NCBI GenBank assembly: GCA_013205335.1
Contig: JABMNB010000701.1
Span: 1-8,549, forward strand
Origin: Rhodospirillales bacterium
GTDB taxonomy: Bacteria > Pseudomonadota > Alphaproteobacteria > Reyranellales > Reyranellaceae
Length of the DNA: 8,549 nt
Reading direction: 5' to 3'
This document shows positions 1-5,600 of this stretch, in pieces. Made by a program: the position numbers and the translations under genes. The notes below the pieces were generated by a model. It saw only the letters and a program-made list of their open reading frames with translations. It had not been told where the DNA came from and made no database searches. Numbering within the stretch: the stretch's first letter is position 1; each line of letters opens with the position of its first letter.

Positions 1-450
1 CGCAGCCGGCATGCCTCGGATCGGGCGCAGGCTGTCATCGAGGTTGAACTGGGTAAGGCGCAGGTCTGCTGCGAGGAAGGCCTGCGGCTCGACGCCGATC
101 TGCAGCTGGGGACGCATCGCGAGGCGGCGCAGTCGGACCCACTGGATGTCTTCCCAGGCGATGCGGGCATTGCGGCCGAAACCCAGTGCAATGCCCTCGT
201 GGTCGATCACGATCTGCGGCGTGCGATTCAGATAGCGGCTGATGCCGATATACACGTAATAGGCCATCGCCATCGCCAGGATCGAGAACAGGACGAAGCG
301 CGGGTCGTTGAGCGACAGGGTGGGTGCGTTGGCCGAATCGCCCGAGGCGAAATGCGCGACAGCCGTGCCGATCATCAGCACGGAGACCGCCGCCATGCCG
401 GCGTTGTGGAGCGTGCCGAAGCGCGCTTGCAGGGCTTGCAGGGGGGCCAC
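1..450 (-). CDS. Two-TM membrane protein with PH-like (STM3941-type) segment, partial
   Basis: Seen: an open minus-strand frame of 150 codons that runs off the left edge, so the C-terminus is missing. The predicted protein has two hydrophobic stretches, about residues 17-34 and 52-70. A segment at about 77-107 follows, containing PQIVIDHEGIALG, then RIAWEDIQWV. The pattern 'hydrophobic strand, D-x-x-G-I, then I-x-W-x-D-I' resembles bacterial PH-like membrane proteins of the STM3941 type; that match is from memory. I chose GTG at 450 because the frame is closed shortly upstream by a TGA and this is the only standard start before ATG at 396, which would cut into the first membrane helix. There is no clear Shine-Dalgarno. 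The start lies 10 bp after the aroC stop, so translation is probably coupled to aroC. Specific function is unknown. Confidence 0.65.
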   Translation of the reverse strand, partial: MAPLQALQARFGTLHNAGMAAVSVLMIGTAVAHFASGDSANAPTLSLNDPRFVLFSILAMAMAYYVYIGISRYLNRTPQIVIDHEGIALGFGRNARIAWEDIQWVRLRRLAMRPQLQIGVEPQAFLAADLRLTQFNLDDSLRPIRGMPAA

Positions 451-460
451 GGCCGGGACG

Positions 461-1531
461 CTAACCGCACTGCGCGCGGTGGCGCAGCAGATGATCGGCC
501 AGCACGCATGCCATCATCGCCTCGGCGACCGGCGTGCCGCGGATGCCCACGCAGGGATCATGGCGGCCCTTGGTGCGCAATTCGATGTCGCGGCCGTTGC
601 GGTCGACGCTGCGGACCGGCGTCAGGATCGAACTGGTCGGCTTGACCGCAAGACGGCAGACGATGTCCTGGCCGGTCGAGATGCCGCCCAGGATGCCGCC
701 GGCATGGTTGCTGAGGAAGCCGGGCCCGCCGTCGCTCATGCGCATCTCGTCGGCATTCTCCTCGCCGCTCATCGCCGCCGCCGCGAAGCCGTCGCCGATC
801 TCGACACCCTTGACGGCGTTGATGCTCATCAGCGCCTTGGCGAGGTCGGCATCGAGCTTGTCGTAGACCGGATCTCCGAGACCCACGGGCACGCCCGAGG
901 CCACGACCTCGATCACCGCGCCGCATGAGCTGCCGCGCTTGCGCACATCGTCGAGATAGCCTTCCCAGCCCTGCGCCGCCTGGCGGTCGGGGCACCAGAA
1001 GGGATTGTCGCCGGTGGCGTCCCAGTTCCAGTTGGCGCGGTCGATCTTCTGCGTGCCGATCTGGACCACGGCGCCGCGGATGGATACGCCATCACCCAGG
1101 ATCTTGCGCGCGATGGCACCGGCGGCGACGCGCACCGCGGTCTCGCGCGCCGACTGGCGGCCGCCGCCGCGATAGTCACGCACGCCGTACTTCATTTGAT
1201 AGGTGTAGTCGGCATGCGAGGGCCGGAACTGGTCCTTGATCTCGCCGTAGTCGCGGCTGCGCTGGTCGACATTGTCGATGTGCAGCCCGATCGGTGTACC
1301 GGTCGTGACGCCCTCGAACACGCCGGACAGGATCTTCACCGTGTCGGGTTCCCGGCGCTGGGTGACGAAGCGCGACTGGCCGGGGCGGCGCTTGTCCATC
1401 CAGACCTGGATGTCGGCTTCGCTGATCGGGATGCGCGGGGGCGTGCCATCGACGACGCAGCCGATCGCCGGCCCGTGGCTTTCGCCCCAGCTTGTGAACC
1501 GGAAGAGGGTACCGAAACTGCTGCCGGCCAT
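461..1531 (-). CDS. aroC: Chorismate synthase
   Basis: This enzyme catalyses the last step of the shikimate pathway, converting 5-enolpyruvylshikimate-3-phosphate to chorismate with loss of phosphate, using reduced FMN that is not net consumed; it is cytoplasmic. The 356-residue length is typical. Signatures seen in order: GESHG at 16-20, KRRPGQS at 47-53, RPSHAD at 103-108 and RDYRGGGR at 118-125 followed by SARET, then a C-terminal RHDPCVGIRGTP and EAM block. H19 and H106 fit the two invariant active-site histidines. Position 126 is Gln where Escherichia coli has Ser (GGGRSSARET); I treat this as a lineage variant. The start ATG is supported by GGAGG nine bases upstream. The gene sits 17 bp after the fabI stop on the same strand, so the two are very probably co-transcribed. 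Confidence 0.97.
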   Translation of the reverse strand: MAGSSFGTLFRFTSWGESHGPAIGCVVDGTPPRIPISEADIQVWMDKRRPGQSRFVTQRREPDTVKILSGVFEGVTTGTPIGLHIDNVDQRSRDYGEIKDQFRPSHADYTYQMKYGVRDYRGGGRQSARETAVRVAAGAIARKILGDGVSIRGAVVQIGTQKIDRANWNWDATGDNPFWCPDRQAAQGWEGYLDDVRKRGSSCGAVIEVVASGVPVGLGDPVYDKLDADLAKALMSINAVKGVEIGDGFAAAAMSGEENADEMRMSDGGPGFLSNHAGGILGGISTGQDIVCRLAVKPTSSILTPVRSVDRNGRDIELRTKGRHDPCVGIRGTPVAEAMMACVLADHLLRHRAQCG

Positions 1532-1540
1532 GGCTGCCGG

Positions 1541-1545
1541 CCTCC
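1541..1545 (-). promoter_or_regulatory. Ribosome binding site of aroC
   Basis: On the minus strand GGAGG lies 9 nt before the aroC ATG (first base 1531). It fits inside the 17-bp fabI-aroC gap and fixes the aroC start. Confidence 0.8.
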
Positions 1546-1548
1546 GCT

Positions 1549-2385
1549 CTACTCGCCTTCGAAGTTGCCGAGCAATTCGGCGATCTGCTTCGCGGACGAG
1601 GTATTGATCATGCCGACGACATGGTAGCCGCCATCGACGTGCATCACTTCACCGGTGACGCCGGTGCCGAGGTCGGACAGGAGATAGAGGCCGGCATTAC
1701 CGACTTCTTCCGTCGTGATGTTGCGCTTCAGGGGCGAGTTGAGCTCGTTCCACTTGAGTATATAGCGGCCGTCGTTGATGCCGGCGAAGGCCAGCGTCTT
1801 GATCGGGCCGGCGGAAATCGCGTTGACGCGGATCTTCTGCTCCCCGAGGTCGGCCGCAAGGTAGCGCACGCTCGCCTCGAGGGCGGCCTTGGCGACGCCC
1901 ATGACGTTGTAGTGCGGGATGACCCGCTCGGCGCCGTAGTAGGTGAGGGTGAGGAGGCTGCCGCCGTCCTTCATCAGCGGCACGGCGCGTTGCGCCACCG
2001 CGGTGAAGGAGTAGCAGCTTACATTCATGGTGAGGTTGAAATTGTCGGAAGAGGTGTCGATGTAGCGGCCACGGAGTTCGTCCTTGTTGGAAAAGGCGAT
2101 GGCGTGGACCAGGAAGTCCAGCTTGCCCCATTCCTTCTCCAGTTTGGCGAAGACGGCATCGATGCTGGCGGCGTTGGTCACGTCGCATGGCTCGATGATC
2201 TTGGCGCCGACCGAATTGGCCAGCGGCCGCACGCGCTTTTCCAGGGCTTCGCCCTGGAAGGTGAAGGCCACCTCGGCCCCTTGGTCGTGGCACGCCTTGG
2301 CAATACCCCAGGCGATCGAGCGTTCGTTGGCGACGCCCATGACGAGGCCTTTTTTACCGGCCATCAGATGTGCAGCTGCGATCAT
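1549..2385 (-). CDS. fabI: NADH-dependent enoyl-[acyl-carrier-protein] reductase FabI
   Basis: FabI reduces trans-2-enoyl-ACP in the final step of each type II fatty acid elongation cycle and is the triclosan target in many bacteria. The product is 278 residues. Seen: the atypical SDR nucleotide loop GVANERSIAWGIA at 17-29 and the cofactor-pocket segment HAIAFS at 94-99. The catalytic Tyr-x6-Lys is Y159 and K166, with the upstream Y149 matching E. coli Y146. The C-terminus carries GEVMHVDGGYHVVGM. Residue A97 occupies the place of E. coli G93. The same frame stays open upstream to about 3516 opposite pdxH, but that part has no FabI homology. Start is ATG 2385 or ATG 2364 (MAGKKG, 271 residues); neither has a clear Shine-Dalgarno. 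I prefer 2385 because a candidate promoter ends just before it and short extra N-termini of this kind are common in alphaproteobacterial FabI. Confidence 0.96.
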   Translation of the reverse strand: MIAAAHLMAGKKGLVMGVANERSIAWGIAKACHDQGAEVAFTFQGEALEKRVRPLANSVGAKIIEPCDVTNAASIDAVFAKLEKEWGKLDFLVHAIAFSNKDELRGRYIDTSSDNFNLTMNVSCYSFTAVAQRAVPLMKDGGSLLTLTYYGAERVIPHYNVMGVAKAALEASVRYLAADLGEQKIRVNAISAGPIKTLAFAGINDGRYILKWNELNSPLKRNITTEEVGNAGLYLLSDLGTGVTGEVMHVDGGYHVVGMINTSSAKQIAELLGNFEGE

Positions 2386-2390
2386 GTCTT

Positions 2391-2419
2391 GTTCTAGCGG
2401 GGGAACTCTATTGGGACAA
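2391..2419 (-). promoter_or_regulatory. Candidate sigma-70-type promoter of fabI
   Basis: Reading the minus strand, TTGTCC (2419-2414; four of six against TTGACA) and TAGAAC (2396-2391; four of six against TATAAT) are separated by exactly 17 nt. Only five bases lie between the -10 box and ATG 2385, so transcription would begin at or beside the start codon. This is a motif match by eye in a short divergent gap. Confidence 0.4.
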
Positions 2420-2463
2420 GATGCCGGTGGTGGAAGGCGCCCGACCCCCTCATATTGTGGGGT

Positions 2464-3057
2464 ATGATCAGGGAAACCACCGATCCGCTGGAGCTTTTTG
2501 GCGTCTGGTACGCCGAAGCCGCCACTTCCGAGCCCAACGACCCCTCGGCCGTGGCCCTGGCCACGGTCGGTCCCGACGGCATGCCTTCGGCCCGCATGGT
2601 CCTTTTGAAGGACTACGACGCCGCCGGGTTCGTATTTTACACGAACTATGAGAGCCGCAAGGGCAGCCAACTGCTGGCTCATCCCAAGGCTGCGCTGCTT
2701 TTCCACTGGAAGTCGCTGCGTCGGCAGGTTCGCCTGGAAGGGCCGGTCACCCAGACGACTGCTGCCGAGGCGGACGCCTATTTCGCCAGCCGGGCACGGG
2801 GGAGCCAGATCGGCGCCTGGGCGTCGGAGCAGTCGCGGCCGCTGGATGGCCGGTTCGCCCTGGAGAAGCGGGTGGCGGAATATGGTGCCAGGCACCTGGT
2901 CGGCGCGGTGCCGCGGCCGCCGCACTGGTCCGGCTTCCGTTTGCAGCCGACCCTGATCGAGTTCTGGCACGACGGCGCCTTTCGCCTGCACGACCGGCTG
3001 GAATATCGGCGCGAGTCGGCGGCCGAGCCGTGGTCCACGCGGACTCTCTATCCCTGA
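2464..3057 (+). CDS. pdxH: Pyridoxine/pyridoxamine 5'-phosphate oxidase
   Basis: This FMN-dependent cytoplasmic enzyme oxidises pyridoxine or pyridoxamine 5'-phosphate to pyridoxal 5'-phosphate, in the final and salvage steps of vitamin B6 metabolism. The 197-residue protein aligns with E. coli PdxH at a constant offset of 23. FMN-site residues lie in RMVLLK (44-49) and FYTN (58-61) with S64, R65 and K66. The PLP-phosphate residues K49, Y106, R110 and S114 match E. coli K72, Y129, R133 and S137. R174 and H176 in FRLHDR match R197 and H199. The N-terminus is about 20 residues shorter than in E. coli, as is usual in alphaproteobacteria. Start is ATG 2464; an in-frame TTG at 2455 would add only three residues. 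No Shine-Dalgarno is seen. The gene is divergent from fabI and 7 bp upstream of fieF. Confidence 0.96.
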   Translation: MIRETTDPLELFGVWYAEAATSEPNDPSAVALATVGPDGMPSARMVLLKDYDAAGFVFYTNYESRKGSQLLAHPKAALLFHWKSLRRQVRLEGPVTQTTAAEADAYFASRARGSQIGAWASEQSRPLDGRFALEKRVAEYGARHLVGAVPRPPHWSGFRLQPTLIEFWHDGAFRLHDRLEYRRESAAEPWSTRTLYP

Positions 3058-3064
3058 GCGCGCG

Positions 3065-3967
3065 ATGGCGATGGATCCGCAACGGCTGATGCGGCTGGCG
3101 ACCGTCGCATCGATGTCGACGGCGCTGATCCTGATCGTCGCCAAGCTGGTCGCGTGGCGGCTCACCGATTCGGTGAGCATGTTGTCGTCGCTGGTCGACA
3201 CCGCGCTCGACCTCGTGAGCTCGATGGTCACGTTCTTTGCCGTCCGGCACGCGCTGGTGCCGGCCGATGCGGAGCATCGCTTCGGGCACGGCAAGGCCGA
3301 AGGATTGGCCGGTCTGATCCAGGCCGGCTTCATCGCTGCCTCGGGCTGCGCGCTTCTGGTTGCGGTCGTCGAGCGGCTGGGCAACCCCAAGCAGGTGCGC
3401 GAGGAGATGATCGGTCTCGTTGTCAGCGCGCTGGCGATCGGCCTCACGCTCGGCCTCGTCACCTTCCAGAAGTATGTCGTGAAGCGAAGCGGCTCGCTCG
3501 CCATCGGCGCCGACATGGCGCACTACAGCACCGACCTCGTGGCGACCCTGCTGACTGGCGGGGGCCTCTTCCTGTCGGGTCTCCTCGACCAGCCGCTGAT
3601 CGACAGCGGCGTCGCGGGGCTGGTGGCGCTCTATTTGCTGCATGGCGGCTGGAAGGTCGGCCGCGAGTCTCTCGATGTGCTGATGGACCGCGAACTGCCT
3701 GTCGGGGATACGAAGCGCATCGAGGAGATCGCGCGCGCACATCCCGGTGTGAATGACGTGCACGAGTTGCGCACGCGGTCGAGCGGGCTCACCAGATTCA
3801 TCCAGCTCCACATCGAGGTCGATCGCGAGCTGTCGCTGGTCCAGGGCCATGCCATTGGCCAGGAGGTCCAGACCGAGATCGCCATCGCCTATCCTGGCGC
3901 GGAGATCATCCTGCACGTCGATCCGGCGCCGTTTGAAGCGAAAGGTCCTTCGCTGCGCTCAGGATGA
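3065..3967 (+). CDS. fieF: Cation diffusion facilitator, FieF/YiiP type
   Basis: An inner-membrane proton-driven exporter of divalent metals (Zn2+, Fe2+ and similar); the substrate here is inferred from the family. The 300 residues align with E. coli FieF without an offset over the transport core. The transport-site residues D45, D49, H153 and D157 are all present, as are the second-site ligands D68, H71 and H75 in the segment ending FGHGK. Six membrane segments span about residues 10-210. The cytoplasmic domain contains HELRTRSSGLTRFIQLHIEV and ILHVDP. ATG 3065 gives the family numbering exactly. It lies 7 bp after the pdxH stop, so the two are likely co-transcribed. Oddity: the last eight residues, KGPSLRSG, and the TGA stop are encoded by the left arm of the inverted repeat at 3941-4039, so the native tail after about PAPFEA has been replaced. 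Confidence 0.94.
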   Translation: MAMDPQRLMRLATVASMSTALILIVAKLVAWRLTDSVSMLSSLVDTALDLVSSMVTFFAVRHALVPADAEHRFGHGKAEGLAGLIQAGFIAASGCALLVAVVERLGNPKQVREEMIGLVVSALAIGLTLGLVTFQKYVVKRSGSLAIGADMAHYSTDLVATLLTGGGLFLSGLLDQPLIDSGVAGLVALYLLHGGWKVGRESLDVLMDRELPVGDTKRIEEIARAHPGVNDVHELRTRSSGLTRFIQLHIEVDRELSLVQGHAIGQEVQTEIAIAYPGAEIILHVDPAPFEAKGPSLRSG

Positions 3968-4039
3968 CAGCGGTTCTTGCATGAACGCACTGCGTCCAGT
4001 CCAGCAACGTTGTCATCCTGAGCGCAGCGAAGGACCTTT
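3941..4039. repeat. Perfect 29-bp inverted repeat, dispersed REP/BIME-like element
   Basis: Arms at 3941-3969 and 4011-4039 are exact reverse complements over 29 bp, separated by a 41-bp loop; pairing stops immediately outside and inside. The core CATCCTGAGCGCAGCGAAGG belongs to a repeat type seen in many GC-rich bacterial genomes. Spurious ORFs through it read HPERSEGP or VLRCAQDD, and both peptides occur in frames across this element (established knowledge, from memory). Each arm can also fold alone into an imperfect hairpin (TCCT with AGGA and inner GC pairs around G/A mismatches). The left arm lies in the fieF coding region. The right arm lies 27 bp before the next gene. It could also act as a terminator or mRNA-stabilising hairpin. 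Confidence 0.88.
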
Positions 4040-4054
4040 GAGTCGGAGCCACAC

Positions 4055-4061
4055 GGTGAGG
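4055..4061 (+). promoter_or_regulatory. Ribosome binding site of the APH/ATPase fusion gene
   Basis: GGTGAGG ends five bases before ATG 4067 and supports that start. It lies 15 bp after the right arm of the inverted repeat. Confidence 0.65.
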
Positions 4062-4066
4062 CACCC

Positions 4067-5557
4067 ATGATCAAGCGTCCGTCCTTCATCGTCGAAGACC
4101 AGTCCGAGACCGTTGCCTTCCTCGAGGTCGAGCTGAAGCCGGAACGGCGCATCGATACGCACGGCGCCGTCGACTTCCTGTGCCGCGAGCGCGCCTACAA
4201 GCTGAAGCGCGCCGTGAAGTTTCCCTACATGGACTTCTCGACCGAGGGCAGGCGCGCCGCGATGTGCGCCGCCGAAATCGACGTCAACCGGCGGTCGGCG
4301 CCCGAGATCTATCTCGGCGTAGCGCCTGTCCTTCGGCGGAACGGTAAACTGGTGCTGGGCGATATCGGCGAAGCCTCCGGAGACGCAGTCGACTGGCTGG
4401 TCGTCATGCGTCGCTTCGACGAAGAGGGGCTGCTCGACCGCATGGCGGCGCGCGGCGCGCTGACGCCGGAATTGATGGCGGCACTCGGCGCGCGCGTGGC
4501 GCAGTTCCATGATGGGCTGCCCGGCATCGCTTCGGGCTTCTGCTCGCCCGACGACTATCGCCATTCGGTGGCGGCCGATGTCCGCCAGATGCGCGAAGCG
4601 GGAGACCGGCTCGATCCGCCGACCAGCGAGGCGCTGGCCGAGGCGATGCCGCGATCGCTCGAGCCGTTCGTCGATCTGGTGGCGCGCCGCGTCGCCTCGG
4701 GCGCGATCCGCCGCTGCCATGGCGATCTGCACCTGCGCAACATCGTGACGCTGAACGGCCAGCCCGTGCCGTTCGACGCCATCGAGTTCTCCGACAAGAT
4801 CGCCAACATCGACGTGCTGTACGACCTCGCCTTCGCGCTGATGGATCTGGCGCGGCAGGGGCTGGGCGCGCTGGCCAACCGGCTGCTGAATGAATGGCTG
4901 TGGCGGGTCGGCGAAGTCGGGGGCGCTTCGCATGAGGAGGCGCTGGCGCTGCTGCCGATGTTCCTTGCCCGCCGGGCCGCGATCCGCGCCTACGTCGATT
5001 CCGCCGTCACGGCCGTGAGCGGCGCCGACAATGCGCCAGCGCGGGCCTACCAGAAGGCGGCGCTGGAATTCCTGCAGCCCGCGCCGCCACGTCTGGTCGC
5101 GATCGGCGGCCTCTCCGGCAGTGGCAAGACCACGTTGGCCCTGAAACTCGCGCCGGAGATCGGCCGTTCGCCGGGCGCGGTCGTGGTGCGGACCGATGTC
5201 GAGCGCAAGCGACAGGCCGGCGTCGCGCTGGAAGAGCGCATGCCGGCGGGCAGCTATTCGCCGGAGGCGTCGGGGAGGATCTACGCAGCTTTCATGGCGC
5301 GCGCCGAACGCGTGCTGCGGTCGGGACATAGCGTCGTGCTCGATGCGGTCTTCGCCCGCCCCGAGGAACGCGCCGCGGCCGAGGCGCTGGCGCGCACCGT
5401 GGGCGTGCCGTTCCAGGGCATCTGGCTCGACGTCCCGAAGGATGTGGCGCAACAGCGCGTGACGGACCGCAAGGGCGACGCTTCCGACGCCACCGCGTCC
5501 GTGGTGGAGCGACAGTTTGGCTACGATCTCGGAAGCATAGGCTGGGAGCGTCGCTGA
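4067..5557 (+). CDS. Bifunctional aminoglycoside phosphotransferase-like / P-loop ATP-binding protein
   Basis: A two-domain fusion of 496 residues. The N-terminal half (about 30-310) is a protein-kinase-like APH fold: RAYKLKRAVKFPYMDFS at about 42-58 is the conserved start block, HGDLHLRN at 218-225 is the catalytic loop (D220, N225), and FDAIEF at 236-241 holds the metal-binding Asp (D237). The C-terminal half has a Walker A loop GLSGSGKTT at 348-356 (K354) and a strand ending VVLD at 423-426, typical of the small AAA_33/zeta-like kinases. This fusion is annotated in many proteobacteria as 'bifunctional aminoglycoside phosphotransferase/ATP-binding protein' without a proven substrate. Aminoglycoside resistance should not be assumed. 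The start is supported by GGTGAGG. It follows the fieF hairpin and reads the same way, so it may be expressed separately from pdxH-fieF. Confidence 0.88.
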   Translation: MIKRPSFIVEDQSETVAFLEVELKPERRIDTHGAVDFLCRERAYKLKRAVKFPYMDFSTEGRRAAMCAAEIDVNRRSAPEIYLGVAPVLRRNGKLVLGDIGEASGDAVDWLVVMRRFDEEGLLDRMAARGALTPELMAALGARVAQFHDGLPGIASGFCSPDDYRHSVAADVRQMREAGDRLDPPTSEALAEAMPRSLEPFVDLVARRVASGAIRRCHGDLHLRNIVTLNGQPVPFDAIEFSDKIANIDVLYDLAFALMDLARQGLGALANRLLNEWLWRVGEVGGASHEEALALLPMFLARRAAIRAYVDSAVTAVSGADNAPARAYQKAALEFLQPAPPRLVAIGGLSGSGKTTLALKLAPEIGRSPGAVVVRTDVERKRQAGVALEERMPAGSYSPEASGRIYAAFMARAERVLRSGHSVVLDAVFARPEERAAAEALARTVGVPFQGIWLDVPKDVAQQRVTDRKGDASDATASVVERQFGYDLGSIGWERR

Positions 5558-5564
5558 CCTCGGC

Positions 5565-5597
5565 TTGACGGCAATCCCATGAGTGAGTAATCACTCA
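5565..5597 (+). promoter_or_regulatory. Candidate promoter with overlapping TetR-style operator
   Basis: TTGACG at 5565-5570 matches five of six bases of the -35 consensus. Downstream, TGAGTGA (5580-5586) and TCACTCA (5591-5597) form a perfect 7-bp inverted repeat around the 4-bp spacer GTAA. A second register, AGTGAGT/ACTCACT at 5582-5599, also exists. The palindrome covers where the -10 box and start site would fall (a 17-nt spacer puts the -10 at 5588-5593, TAATCA, a poor match). It ends four bases before ATG 5601. Operators of this form are common for TetR-family repressors (established, from memory), but no TetR gene is visible in this window. Confidence 0.55.
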
Positions 5598-5600
5598 CTT

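Noticed and set aside
199..928. Plus-strand ORFs opposite the membrane protein and aroC
   Set aside because: Low-complexity Arg/Ala-rich translations antisense to a clear chorismate synthase and a membrane protein with helix pattern.
2386..3516. Upstream extension of the fabI frame to a possible 655-residue fusion
   Set aside because: The extra part is antisense to pdxH and fieF, resembles no domain, and FabI homology begins at about 2385.
2747..3916. Minus-strand ORF of 389 codons opposite pdxH and fieF
   Set aside because: Both plus-strand genes have residue-level matches to known enzymes over the same bases; this is a shadow.
3753..4152. Short ORFs containing HPERSEGP or VLRCAQDD across the inverted repeat
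   Set aside because: These peptides are the known by-product of translating this dispersed repeat and are not evidence of a gene.
4013..5452. Long minus-strand ORF (479 codons) opposite the APH/ATPase gene
   Set aside because: It overlaps motif-bearing coding sequence on the other strand and reads through the inverted repeat; composition is typical of an antisense frame.
4067..5557. Aminoglycoside resistance gene
   Set aside because: Only the kinase fold is shared; the fused architecture belongs to a widespread chromosomal family with no demonstrated drug substrate.
5579..5590. Four-codon mini-ORF ATG-AGT-GAG-TAA before the Ntn-hydrolase gene as a leader peptide
   Set aside because: It has no ribosome binding site and is fully explained by the palindrome.
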